Shown here one piece after another: positions 9,231 through 18,030 of a stretch of DNA of 64,000 bases. Numbering within the stretch: position 1 is the stretch's first letter; every line of letters starts with the position of its first letter. The notes below the pieces were generated by a model. That model was not told the DNA's origin and searched no databases. It worked only from the letters and a program-made list of their open reading frames with translations. Position numbers and translations under genes: made by a program. This stretch comes from Streptomyces sp. R33 (GTDB lineage: Bacteria; Actinomycetota; Actinomycetes; Streptomycetales; Streptomycetaceae). The stretch covers positions 186,001 through 250,000 of the forward strand of contig NZ_CP165727.1 of the NCBI RefSeq assembly GCF_041200175.1, in the 5' to 3' direction.

Positions 9231-9333
9231 TAGAGGATCCGACCCTGGTGGTCCTGGACACCCAGAGTGTCCACGTGGCTGCCGAGGTTCCCGACTCCAC
9301 GACCGGCCGGGACGCGGCGAAACGGGTGCCGGG
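9231..9333 (+). mobile_element. IS5 element, second copy, right fragment
   Basis: In frame this reads EDPTLVVLDTQSVHVAAEVPDSTTGRD and AAKRVPG, matching the internal part of the intact IS5 transposase (first catalytic Asp region). It is cut off after about 100 bases. It belongs to the same copy as 8081-8360. Confidence 0.85.
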
Positions 9334-9450
9334 CTCTGCCGTCCGGAGGCTCAACTGCCAAGCCCCTACGTAGACCCGGTTGTGGTCCTGGGATCTGACG
9401 TTGTCAGCGAAGCAACAGAGCCTGTGTCGGCCTCCGGACGGGACGACGGC

Positions 9451-9861
9451 CTACAGGGTCTCGTCGGCGGCCCGGCAGAACCGCTCGAACTCCGAGTCCC
9501 CTGACGGTAGCAGGCCAGCCCGCACCATCGCCGCGCCGAGCTCCAGCTCGCGCTCCTCGTCGTCGCACTCCAGGCCGCACTGCATGATCTGCGCGACCAT
9601 CTCGGTGGTCCCGGCCAGGAAAATCGACCCGCTGTCCGACTGGTAGAACCAGGCCTCGTAGACGGGCGATTGGTCGGCCACCACGTCCCAGAGCTCGCAG
9701 AAGCTCAGCACCGATTCGTCCTCGGGGTCCGAGGAGAGGCGCCGGTCGGCCGGGAGATCCTCATCGTCGTAGGCGGCACCGCAGAGCGCGATCTGCTCGG
9801 CCTGGATGGGAGTGAGCTGCGCCACCGAAGTGATCTGTCGCCTGTTGGTGAAATCTGCCAT
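9451..9861 (-). CDS. Hypothetical acidic protein, orphan immunity-like
   Basis: ATG at 9861; 136 residues, strongly acidic (AAYDDEDLPADRR, SSDPEDESVLSF, LECDDEERELELG). No signal peptide, membrane segment or catalytic motif recognised. Small acidic cytoplasmic proteins with WYQ/FYQSDSGSIF-like stretches, standing alone amid toxin-system genes, are often immunity proteins. That is inference only; no toxin gene is beside it. Confidence 0.65.
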   Translation of the reverse strand: MADFTNRRQITSVAQLTPIQAEQIALCGAAYDDEDLPADRRLSSDPEDESVLSFCELWDVVADQSPVYEAWFYQSDSGSIFLAGTTEMVAQIMQCGLECDDEERELELGAAMVRAGLLPSGDSEFERFCRAADETL

Positions 9862-10083
9862 GCTCGGAAGCTAGCAGGGCTCACCGACTGCCGCCGCCAA
9901 GCCCCTGGGGGCGGGCCCCTCAGGCTGCTGGGCGTGGTGGGCTACCAGTGGGAGCCGACGTCATGCAGAGCCCGAATTGGCCAACAGTGTCCAATCCCGT
10001 GCCGGGGGGCGCCGCACTGACATTCCTCATGACCAATCTGCTGACACTTTTGCGACCAACGACATCAGCGACCCTGGTCGGTG

Positions 10084-10422
10084 CTAGTCCCCGATGAACC
10101 ACAGATAGCTCCCGGGCGTCGCCGCACAGCACCTCAACAGCACCGCAAGATCCTTCACAGCGTCCCTCTGCACCTGACTGCTGCACTTCTCCAGCAAGCC
10201 GTCGATCTCCCGCAGCGCGGCCTCCGCCTCCTGCTCGTTGAACACCGTGTTCCCGTACGGGTCCACCCACCACAGCTTGCCCGGACTGTTCGGCGCGAGC
10301 CGGTCCAGCGCCTGCGCCAGCCCCTTGCCGTGCTCGTACGAGCCCCGGAGCAAGGTCGCCCTGGACTTGTCCCAGTCGTTCCGCGCCGGCCGCCCGGAAT
10401 GCAGTTCGAGCTCGACCCCCAC
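10084..10422 (-). CDS. Hypothetical protein, 112 aa
   Basis: GTG at 10422 preceded by GGAGGAGA. The sequence MGVELELHSGRPARNDWDKSRATLLRGS is followed by a helical middle (NEQEAEAALREIDGLLEKC) and ends SYLWFIGD. I do not recognise the family. It lies 21 bp after the stop of a decayed reading frame (10444) on the same strand, so it was probably the second gene of an operon whose first gene is now lost to an IS1380 relic. Confidence 0.65.
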   Translation of the reverse strand: MGVELELHSGRPARNDWDKSRATLLRGSYEHGKGLAQALDRLAPNSPGKLWWVDPYGNTVFNEQEAEAALREIDGLLEKCSSQVQRDAVKDLAVLLRCCAATPGSYLWFIGD

Positions 10423-10443
10423 GGTCTCCTCCTCGCCTTGATC

Positions 10444-10640
10444 TCAAGTGCACTTTAGAATCAGCTCGGCCGAGGCCACGTCGGCCGCCTTCAGTAGCAG
10501 GACCCCGTGCGCGTCCTTCGGGTCCTCGGGCCCGCCGCATGAAGGGGCCGCCCTCCTGCTGGGCGCCCACACCGCCGGGGAGATCGGGCCCTTCGGGCCG
10601 TACGACGGCGACACTGAGGGCGACGTCGACGAGCGGGACC
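10444..10640 (-). pseudogene. C-terminal remnant of an unidentified gene
   Basis: A frame ending DAHGVLLLKAADVASAELILKCT at 10444 looks coding, but no coherent protein can be followed further upstream than the IS1380 relic. It ends 21 bp before the 112-aa gene start. I treat it as the tail of a gene disrupted by the transposase fragment. Confidence 0.35.
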
Positions 10641-10691
10641 AAGTGCACGCCGAGCCAGAAGACGGCCGCGGCAGGCGTGGACGGCGGCCGG

Positions 10692-10991
10692 TCGGGAGAT
10701 GGTCGGGTCGGAGGCCACCGGGCCGAACACTTCGGGCTCGGCCCGCAGCATCGCCGCGTCCGCCAGGCAGTCTCCGCCCAGCGCCGTCGCGAGCGCGACA
10801 TCGAGGAGGATCTTGCCCGGGTCGTGCACCGCCCGACTCTTGCGCCACGGCGCCAATGCCGCCGATATCGCACCGTCCAGCCCGGACTTGCGGACCGTCT
10901 CGACCAGCAGCGCCGCCCCGGCCTGCGAGACCACCCCGCGGCCGTTGCCCTCGACACGGACAGACGGATAGCACCCGCAACTCTTCTTCAC
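10692..10991 (-). pseudogene. IS1380-family transposase, N-terminal relic
   Basis: About 100 codons read VRVEGNGRGVVSQAGAALL, ETVRKSGLDGAISAALAPWRK, VHDPGKILLDVALATALGG, and AMLRAEPEVFGPVASDPTISR. This is the conserved beginning of IS1380-family transposases of actinomycetes. It ends before the catalytic core. No inverted repeat could be assigned. Confidence 0.8.
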
Positions 10992-11142
10992 CTGGAGCGC
11001 GCCTAGTTCCTCCTGCGGACAGAGCCTTCGACACGTGCCATCCTCCCAGGCCAGGAGTACACTCACTGAATTTGATCAGCTATCGGACGCCGCACTCGAC
11101 GAAGTACCACGTCCTCGACCAGCCGCAGGAGCCACCACCGAA

Positions 11143-11610
11143 ATGATCTCCCTCCGCGAAGTACTCGATAGTGATCTGCCCACATTTTGGGAGCACCTCT
11201 CTGATCCCGAGGCGCAGCACGTGGCCGCAGTCACCAGGAAGTACCACTACGACAGGGCGCTCTTCGACAGCTACTGGGCCAGGATCCGTTCCAACCCCGA
11301 TGTCCTGATGCGCACTGTGCTCGCCGACGATGAGGTGGTCGGCCATGCTGCGGTGTACGGGCCGCCGAACGAACGCGAGGTCACCTACTGGATCGGCCGC
11401 AATCACTGGGGCCGCGGCATCGCCACAGCGGCGCTCACGGTGCTGGTCGATCTCGTCAGAACCCGGCCGTTGCACGCCCACGCAGCAGCCGATAACGCAG
11501 GCTCGATCCGCGTACTGGAAAAGTGTGGCTTTGTGATCACCGGGCATGGCAGGGGCTTCGGCCAAGCACGCGGCGGTGAGATCGACGAAGTGCTCCTCGC
11601 TCTCACCTGA
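11143..11610 (+). CDS. GNAT-family N-acetyltransferase
   Basis: Start ATG 11143 (MISLREVLDSDLPTFWEHL), chosen because the GNAT fold begins there; an upstream extension in the same frame is not conserved-looking. 155 residues. It holds the acetyl-CoA loop IGRNHWGRGIATAALTVLVD (Q/RxxGxG/A pattern) and the C-terminal LHAHAAADNAGSIRVLEKCGF segment typical of RimJ/RimL-like enzymes. It would transfer an acetyl group to an amine of a small molecule or protein N-terminus. Substrate unknown. Confidence 0.88.
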   Translation: MISLREVLDSDLPTFWEHLSDPEAQHVAAVTRKYHYDRALFDSYWARIRSNPDVLMRTVLADDEVVGHAAVYGPPNEREVTYWIGRNHWGRGIATAALTVLVDLVRTRPLHAHAAADNAGSIRVLEKCGFVITGHGRGFGQARGGEIDEVLLALT

Positions 11611-11968
11611 GATCCATGGGCCGTTCCGCCCAGCCTGGGAGCATCGCGGAGACACCCCGGGCTCCATCACCTGACAAGTGCCCCCAGCTTGAGGCAAGAA
11701 GATTCATCGGAATACCCGATCCTCCCAGGTCGGAGGAGCGCTCCATGAGCAGACGTCGCACTCTGCTGAAAGCGCGAGGCTAGCCGACCGCACGACGCGC
11801 GTCCGGCCGTGCGGCTCACCCGGCGGGCGTGGCCGGGCCCCCGCCGAACTGGGGCACGTCCTCCATGCTCGCGCCAGGCGCAGGCGTACGCACCGGATCG
11901 GGTGCCGGTAGACGCCGCCCCGGTCGATGGAGGTGTCGACGCTGGTAGACCGGCACACGCGCCCGAGT
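11611..11968. other. Intergenic, no supported gene
   Basis: Several long reading frames cross this 358-bp stretch, but all are Arg/Pro/Ser-rich and lack a ribosome site or a recognisable domain. I see no convincing gene, RNA or repeat in it. Confidence 0.5.
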
Positions 11969-12304
11969 TCAAGCCGCGGCCGCGGAATCCGGCGATTGTG
12001 CGGCGCGGTATTTGGCATTGATGCGCTGGGCCTCTTCGAGCTGGTCCTCGAGGACCAGGATGCGGCACGCGGCCTCGATAGGGGTGCCCCTGTCGACGAG
12101 CTCGCGGGCACGGGCAGCGATACGCAGCTGGTAGCGGGAGTAACGGCGGTGACCGCCCGCCGAACGGAGCGGGGTGATCAGGCGGGCTTCGCCGATCGCG
12201 CGGAGGAAACCCTGGGTGGTGCCGAGCATCTCGGCAGCCCGGCCCATCGTATAGGCGGGGTAGTCGTCGTCGTCGAGACGGTCAAGCATGTCGTCTGCGC
12301 TCAT
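11969..12304 (-). CDS. MerR-like helix-turn-helix regulator
   Basis: ATG at 12304 gives MSADDMLDRLDDDDYPAYTMGRAAEMLGTTQGFLRAIGEA; 111 residues. The sequence MGRAAEMLGTTQGFLRAIGEARLITPLRSAGGHRRYSR is the MerR-type winged helix-turn-helix, followed by a short dimerisation helix (RILVLEDQLEEAQRINAKYR). No effector-binding domain, so it is a BldC-like or SoxR-short type. A perfect 13-bp hairpin sits in its leader, 27 bp before the start. Confidence 0.88.
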   Translation of the reverse strand: MSADDMLDRLDDDDYPAYTMGRAAEMLGTTQGFLRAIGEARLITPLRSAGGHRRYSRYQLRIAARARELVDRGTPIEAACRILVLEDQLEEAQRINAKYRAAQSPDSAAAA

Positions 12305-12330
12305 TGCACCTCTCTGTGGAACGCATGGAG

Positions 12331-12360
12331 GGGCCCGGATGCCTGCTGGCATCCGGGCCC
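12331..12360 (-). terminator. Perfect 13-bp stem-loop in the leader of the MerR-like gene
   Basis: GGGCCCGGATGCC (12331-12343), loop TGCT, and its exact complement (12348-12360). It lies upstream of the minus-strand regulator. It could end transcription arriving from the repeat-rich region, or act as a leader attenuator; the sequence alone does not decide. Confidence 0.6.
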
Positions 12361-12564
12361 CGAAGGAACTGCTACACCATCTGCCGGCCCTAATGCTGCG
12401 CCGGCCTTCTGTATCCGCTTACCCGTCCGAACGGGGACGAGTGGTGCGGGGATCGCGGTGCTTGACCGGAGACCACCTCACTATCGATGTCCTGCGGTAC
12501 CCGGACTCGCGTGGCGTCCGGGCGATCCTGATGGCGCCTCAACTCCTCCGTTCTTCCCTCTGGT

Positions 12565-13005
12565 GAACAACTGCCTACCTGCGGGAACTGCTGTACTGCT
12601 GGTACTGCGAACTGCGGGTACTGCTCCACTCATTACTTCTGGTACTGCTGGTGTGCGAACTGCTTGGACTGCTCGCGACCTGGCCAAGCGTCACGACTCC
12701 GGCAGCCAGCCCCGTTGCCCATCCTGCGTCTGCTCTGGCTTAGAACCCCACTGCCGAACTTCCCGGCGCGCGCGCCCGCAGCCGACGCCTTCACCGAGGT
12801 ACTGCTCATTCACTTCACTGCTGGGTACTGCCAACTTCACCACTGCGTTGACTGCGGTACTGCTCACGGCGGCCCCTGATCACTGCGGGCCACCCGGTCC
12901 GGTCGTCAGCCCCGTCGCCGTCCTGCAACAACCCTGGCTTCGACACTCCACCACCGGACCGTCCAACAACTGCAACTACCTTTACTGCGAGTACTACTGC
13001 CCGGC
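12565..13005. repeat. Non-coding region with dispersed ACTGC motifs
   Basis: More than fifteen copies of ACTGC, often as GGTACTGC or GAACTGC, are scattered at irregular spacing in two clusters (about 12565-12675 and 12800-12995). The frames running through are Thr/Ala/Leu- or Cys-rich and not protein-like. The motif is much denser here than elsewhere in the window. No gene is supported between 12361 and 13222. Confidence 0.55.
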
Positions 13006-13222
13006 AGTTCGTCTCTGCCGGGCCCTGCTGTCTCTCTGGGCTACGAGAGAAACCATATCCACGCCACCGCCCAATGTCTACTCGGGCCAACATAGATTTT
13101 CAGGTTCCCGCTCCTGAGGTAATCGGGTGCTGGCGGGTTGAACGGCTGTGGGCGGGGGCACCACGACCGGGCAGGCAGAGCCGGACTTCACATCACGGGA
13201 CCCCAAGGGCCAGAAGACCACG

Positions 13223-13620
13223 ATGAGCGCCGAGCACACAGCCCCCCTTCTTTCTCTGTCTGCCGTCGCCGAGGCGCGCCAGGCCACCCGGGCCTTCCTC
13301 GAAACCCTCGGGCAGCCGGCCATCGACCCGGAGCACGCCCACACCGTCGTCCTGGTCGTCTCCGAACTCGTGACCAACGCCCTGCGCCACGGCGGCGGCA
13401 CCTACACGCTCCGCCTGGCCGCCCACCCCCACACCATCGAGATCGCCGTCGACGATCTCAGCCCCCACCCGCCACGCATGCACACCGCGACGTCGACGGC
13501 GGCAGCAGCGGATTCGGCCGGCACATGGTCAACGACCTCGCCCGCGCCACCGTCGTCACCCCCAGGCCCGAAGGCGGCAAAACCGTACGCGCCCTCCTCC
13601 CCCGCTGGACCCGCTACTGA
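13223..13620 (+). pseudogene. RsbW-like anti-sigma ATPase, frameshifted
   Basis: ATG at 13223 (MSAEHTAPLLSLSAVAEARQ) opens an HATPase_c_2 protein. The N box VSELVTNALRHGGG and AVDDLSPHPPR are followed by a frame change around 13480-13490, then DVDGGSSGFGRHMVNDLARA and PRPEGGKTVRALLPRW in the second frame. The two halves together make one normal-length protein of about 130 residues. Such proteins bind ATP and sequester sigma or anti-anti-sigma factors. The stop codon is supplied by the inserted IS630 that begins at 13617. Confidence 0.8.
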
Positions 13621-14783
13621 CTTCGGCGTTTCAAGGTGAGGCTGGGGTGTCGAGGGTGAGGCCGGTGCCGGCTATGAAGCCGTTGAGGGTGTGGGGCCGG
13701 TATTGAAGGCGTTTGAGCCGGTTATGGACCAGGGCTTCGAGTCGGTCGAGGGCCATGACAGCGAGGTTGGCGAGGCTGCGCTTGACGTGGGCCCAGACGC
13801 CTTCGACGGGATTCAGGTCGGGTGAGTAGGCGGGCAGCAGGAACACCGTCAGCCACTCGCGTTCGGCGATGAGTTCCCGCATCCCGCGGGAGACATGGGT
13901 GTTGAGCCGGTCCCAGACCAGCACGATCGGCGCCCTGACCAGGTGATGGGTTCCGTCGACGAGCGCGATGAAGTCCCGCTCGCTCATACTGCGACGTGTT
14001 CCTTTGCCGGCTGGGTGAGTCTGGAGGCGGTGACACAGACGGGTTCTCGAACCCGGCCGCATCGCGATCAGCCCGGCCACCGACAGCCGTCCCGAACGCC
14101 GGCCGCTGACCGTCACGACCGGAGTGCGGCCCCGCCGGCCCCAGGTCCCTCCCCGGGGCGACCGTCGGGTGAAGCCGGCTTCATCCTCGAAGCAGACGTA
14201 GCCCCCGCAGGCCGCCCGGACCCTTTTACCTCCGCCCAGGTCGCCACCTTCCACGCGGTCACGGCCTGCTCATCGCGCTCAGCGACCCGCCGGGCGGGGA
14301 CTTGAGGGCTGAAGCCGAGCCGGTGCATCAACCGGGTGGCACCGGAGACGCTGTAGGAGACGTGGAACTTCCTGCCGATCAAGATCGCCACCCTTGATGC
14401 GGTCCACACCTGGTCCTCCACCCAGCCATGCGCGGCCGGACCTTCCTCCAAGAACCCCGCCAGCTTTTCGAGGCACCGCGGGGACAGGCGGCACCGTGAC
14501 CCGCTCGGCCCCCGGGAGGCCAGAGCCTCAACGCCACCATCCCGCCACAACTGGTGCCACTGATACGCCGACTTCACGCTCACCCGCAGCCTACGTGCGA
14601 CTTCCGACACCGCGATCTGCTGCTCGAACAGTTCGGCCGCTTGCATCCGTACCGTCTCCCGGCGCTGACGCCCCGCAGGTGTCAGCCCGCCCCCATCCGC
14701 ATATCTCACACACCACGGATACAGGCACCCACCCACACCCATCAGGGACTTCACAACGGTTCACCCCAACGAGCGGAAGTCAG
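13617..14783 (-). mobile_element. IS630-family insertion sequence, complete
   Basis: A 1167-bp element between two TA dinucleotides (13615-13616 and 14784-14785). Both ends begin CTGACTTC(C/G)GC reading inward. The rejoined flanks give CGC-TAA, so it entered the TAA stop codon of the RsbW-like gene. The transposase is split over two frames, as is common in this family. Confidence 0.85.
13631..14709 (-). CDS. IS630-family transposase (two frames, probable -1 frameshift)
   Basis: The first frame begins GTG 14709 (VRYADGGGLTPAGRQR) and holds the helix-turn-helix (VARRLRVSVKSAYQWHQLWRDGG) and linker. The second frame, overlapping around 14113-14254, has YVCFEDEAGF (first Asp), VLVWDRLNTH (second Asp) and LNPVEGVW (Glu), so the DDE triad is complete. 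The two must be joined by a frameshift for function. About 355 residues when fused. Alternative start ATG at 14754. Confidence 0.85.
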
Positions 14784-14801
14784 TAACCGGCGACGGTAGG
14801 T

Positions 14802-16200
14802 GGGCGTGTCAGCGATCTTGTGTAAGTCGGTTGGTGTCATTGGATGCTGAGCCGGTCCTCGAAGAAGAGTGAGAACTGGTTCAGCGCTTCCTTCCAGTGT
14901 GGGGCGACGTGGTTGGCATCGCGCGCTTTGGGGTTGATCTGCTCGCGGACTGCGAGGTAGAGGACCTTCAACGCTGCCTGTTCCGAGGGGAAATGGCCGC
15001 GGTTGCGGGTGGCTTTGCGGAGCCGCGAGTTGATCGATTCGACCATGTTCGTGGAGTAGACCACCGTCCTTATGGCCGGTGGGAACGCCAGGTAGGGAGT
15101 GAACTCCGGCCAGGCCGACCGCCAGGTCCGCACGATCGCCGGGTAGCGTTCGCCCAGGTCAGAGGCCTCGAACGCGTCAAGGGCCTGTTCGGCGGCCGTC
15201 TCGGTCGGCGCTGTGTAGATCGCTCTCAGAGCCGGCACCAGCTTCGGGTGGTCCCGCACGGACGACAGTCTGAGCGAGGCCCTGGTCAGGTGAATCACGC
15301 ACGTCTGGACCGTGGCCTTGGGCCAGGTCGCGGTGACGGCGTCGGGCAGGCCCTTCAGACCATCGCAGACGACGATGCACACGTCCTCGATACCCCGGTT
15401 CCGCAGTTCCGACAGCACCGCCATCCACGTGGTCGCGCCTTCACCCTCGGCTCCAACCCACAAGCCGAGGACGTCTTTGCGGCCGTCCATGTCGACGCCG
15501 ACGGCCAGGTAGACCGGCTTCGATGTCACCGAGCCAGAACGGATCTTCACCCACAATGCGTCGATGTAGATGATCGGCCAGACCGCGTCGAGGGGCCGGT
15601 TCTGCCAGGTCACGAGCTCGTCGATCACGGCGTCGGTGACCTTGCTGATCAGGTCTGGGCTGACCTCGACTCCGTAGATCTGGGCGAGGTGGGAGCGGAT
15701 GTCGCGCACGCTCATCCCGCGCGCGTAGAGCGAGAGGATCCGGTCGTTGAATCCCGCCAGCCGGCGGGCGTTCTTCGGGACCAGACGCGGCTCGAACTCA
15801 CCGTTGCGGTCTCTGGGCACCGCCAAAGTGACGGCGCCGGCATCGGTCAGGACCGTCTTGGGCGACGTCCCGTTCCGGGAGTTTCCAGAGCCGTGACCTG
15901 CGGAATCTCCGCGTTCGTAGCCGAGGTGTTCACTCATCTCGGCTTCCAGAGCCCGCTCCAGAACAGCCTTGGTGATCTCCGTCAGGAGCCCGCCCTCGCC
16001 GAGCAGGGCCGCTCCCGAGGAGTCAGCTTTGTCGAGCAGCCGCTCGACCACCTCGTCGACCGTCTTGTCGCCGGCCACGGACGCGGCCGCTTCGTCTTTG
16101 TCTGCCATGACTCGTCCGATCCGCCTGGCCCACAGGCCCGAGGCCGAGCCCCGGGCCAGGCTGTCACATCACGGACTTACACGATCTTTCAGACACGCTC
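14802..16200 (-). mobile_element. IS256-family insertion sequence with exact 8-bp target duplication
   Basis: The ends read inward GGGCGTGTCAGCGATC and GAGCGTGTCTGAAAGATC, both followed by GTGTAAGTC. Directly outside are identical 8-bp repeats, CGGTAGGT at 14794-14801 and 16201-16208. Intact transposase and intact duplication suggest a recent insertion. Confidence 0.95.
14837..16108 (-). CDS. IS256-family (mutator-type) transposase
   Basis: ATG 16108 gives a 423-residue protein, normal family length: MADKDEAAASVAGDKTVDE. N-terminal DNA-binding part with EMSEHLGYERGD, then RGMSVRDIRSHL. The catalytic triad appears in IIYIDALWVKIR (Asp), VVCDGLKGLPDAV (Asp) and STNMVESINSRLR (Glu). No frameshift or stop. 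It moves the element by a copy-out or cut-and-paste route typical of this family. Confidence 0.95.
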   Translation of the reverse strand: MADKDEAAASVAGDKTVDEVVERLLDKADSSGAALLGEGGLLTEITKAVLERALEAEMSEHLGYERGDSAGHGSGNSRNGTSPKTVLTDAGAVTLAVPRDRNGEFEPRLVPKNARRLAGFNDRILSLYARGMSVRDIRSHLAQIYGVEVSPDLISKVTDAVIDELVTWQNRPLDAVWPIIYIDALWVKIRSGSVTSKPVYLAVGVDMDGRKDVLGLWVGAEGEGATTWMAVLSELRNRGIEDVCIVVCDGLKGLPDAVTATWPKATVQTCVIHLTRASLRLSSVRDHPKLVPALRAIYTAPTETAAEQALDAFEASDLGERYPAIVRTWRSAWPEFTPYLAFPPAIRTVVYSTNMVESINSRLRKATRNRGHFPSEQAALKVLYLAVREQINPKARDANHVAPHWKEALNQFSLFFEDRLSIQ

Positions 16201-16463
16201 CGGTAGGTCGGCGCAGGCCGGGCAGCGTCAGTGCGTCCAGCTCGCGGTCCTGTCCCGGGACACGCTCGACGCCCGATCCTGGCCTGCGTCACCGAATCGG
16301 GAACCGCGGCCCGTTGGCGCCGCATGGGAATTATCCCGGTACGGCCATTACCCACCTGTGTCCGCTGCGCCCGGTCCGACCCGCGTCGGCGGTCGCACCC
16401 CTGACTCCGGCCGGTGTCCCACGTACCGGCTGGCTTCCCGCGTGCCACGGCTGGGTGGTGGCG

Positions 16464-17516
16464 TCAGGTGGTCCGCGGCCTTCTCAGGGGGGCTCCAGCC
16501 GCGTGGAGGCTGGCGAGGGTCTGCCGGTAGGAGTTGATCAGGCTGGTCTCCGCGTAGCTGACCCCGAGCTCCTGGCAATACCCGCGGACGATGCTCCGGG
16601 CCCTGCGCAGGTGCGGGCTGGGCATGCTCGGGAAGAGGTGGTGCTCGATCTGGTAGTTGAGACCGCCGAGGACGATGTCGGTCAACCGGCCTCCGCGCAC
16701 GTTGCGGGAGGTCAGGACCTGGCGCCTCAGGAAGTCGGGACGGTCGGCGCCTCGCAGGATCGGCATGCCCTTGTGGTTCGGGGCGAAGATCGAGCCGAGG
16801 TAGACGCCGAAGAGGCATTGGTGGACGAGGAGGAAGACGACCGCCTTGCCGGGCGGTAGCACCAGGAACAGCGTGCCGAGGTAGGCGGCGAGGTGCGCAG
16901 TGAGCAGGGCCCCTTCCCACATGCGGTGCTTGAGCGAGCGGTCGAACAGCGACCGCACCCCGGACACGTGCAGGTTGAACCCCTCCAGCGTGAGCAGCGG
17001 GAAGAAGAGGAACGCCTGCGAGCGGCCGAGCAGCCGCGGCAGTCCCCTGGCCGCGCGGGCCTGGTCCTGCGTCCAGACGAGGATGTCCGGGTCGAGGTCG
17101 GGATCGAGGTCCTCGTGGTTGGGATTGGCATGGTGGCGGGTGTGCTTGTCCTGCCACCAGCCGTACCCCATGCCGATACCGAGGTTGCCGGCGACGCGCC
17201 CGGACACCTCGCTGCCCTTGCGCAGCCGGAAGACCTGCCGGTGGGCGACGTCGTGCGCGAGCAGCGCCACCTGCCCGAAGACGAAGGCCAGAAAGCCGGC
17301 CACCAGCAGCGTCCACCAGCTGTCGGCGATCGAAACGAACGCCGTCCACCCGGCGGCGTACAGGGCCGCCACTGCCGCCATGCGCAGTGCGTAGTAGCCG
17401 GGGCGCCGCGCCATGAGCCCGGCCTTCTGGATCTTCCGGGAGAGCCGGGCGAAGTCGCTCCCCGTATCCGCCCGTCCGGGAGGGGGACGCACCGTCTGGG
17501 AGGAATTCATGATCAT
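16464..17516 (-). CDS. Membrane fatty acid desaturase (acyl-CoA/acyl-lipid)
   Basis: Start ATG 17516 (or 17510, two codons later). About 350 residues, with paired transmembrane segments (LYAAGWTAFVSIADSWWTLLVAGFLAFVFGQ and others) and the three histidine boxes that bind the di-iron centre: HDVAHRQ, HTRHHANPNHE (HxxHH) and QIEHHLF. The order and spacing match front-end/DesA3-like desaturases, which introduce a double bond into membrane acyl chains using O2 and an electron donor. No ferredoxin partner gene is adjacent. Probably monocistronic and cold-responsive by analogy, which is inference. Confidence 0.9.
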   Translation of the reverse strand: MIMNSSQTVRPPPGRADTGSDFARLSRKIQKAGLMARRPGYYALRMAAVAALYAAGWTAFVSIADSWWTLLVAGFLAFVFGQVALLAHDVAHRQVFRLRKGSEVSGRVAGNLGIGMGYGWWQDKHTRHHANPNHEDLDPDLDPDILVWTQDQARAARGLPRLLGRSQAFLFFPLLTLEGFNLHVSGVRSLFDRSLKHRMWEGALLTAHLAAYLGTLFLVLPPGKAVVFLLVHQCLFGVYLGSIFAPNHKGMPILRGADRPDFLRRQVLTSRNVRGGRLTDIVLGGLNYQIEHHLFPSMPSPHLRRARSIVRGYCQELGVSYAETSLINSYRQTLASLHAAGAPLRRPRTT

Positions 17517-18030
17517 AAGCCACTTTCCGTTCCGCCGGACAGAAGAGCAGGCCACGGCAAGGGTGCCTACCCGGGGCTCCACCCGGCACGCGGGTGGCGC
17601 TCCCCATACCGCGTATACCCGGGATGACGGAATCGACGTACGCCTCGGCCCCGCCCCTTCGTTCCCACTCCCGGCGACCGGATGCCAGCCCCCGCCGACA
17701 CGGCGTTGCCGCTGAGGCGAAGCCGCCGCGAGCAAGTGTCAGCGGTCACGTAAGTCAGTCTCACCCCCACTCACACCCGTGTGAAGCCGTAGACGCCGAT
17801 CGTCGCGATGCGTCTCATCGCAGCACCCCTCAGTGGCGTAGTGGGGGCCAAGTCCATGTCTGAGGCACTCGCCGCCTGGCGACGCAAGGAGCGCACCGCT
17901 CCTCCACACGCCGCCGGGCGTCGGCGGTGGGCTCGGCCACACCCCCGCTACGGCATGAGTGACGGCTGATACCGACCCCCACCCCGAGGTCTGCCTTGCC
18001 TCACCGGGCGCCTGCCCGAAGCAGCCGGTG
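17517..18030. other. Intergenic, no supported gene
   Basis: About 510 bp between the desaturase and the decayed phosphatase. It should hold the desaturase promoter near 17520-17600, but I cannot point to clear -35/-10 boxes. No reading frame here resembles a protein. Confidence 0.45.

Noticed and set aside
12565..13005. CRISPR-like repeat or a Cys-rich protein gene
   Set aside because: The motif is only five to eight bases with irregular spacing, and the frames have no ribosome site or protein-like composition.
11927..13117. 396-residue plus-strand frame across the MerR gene and repeat tract
   Set aside because: Its first third is antisense to a clear MerR gene and the rest is repeat-driven low complexity.
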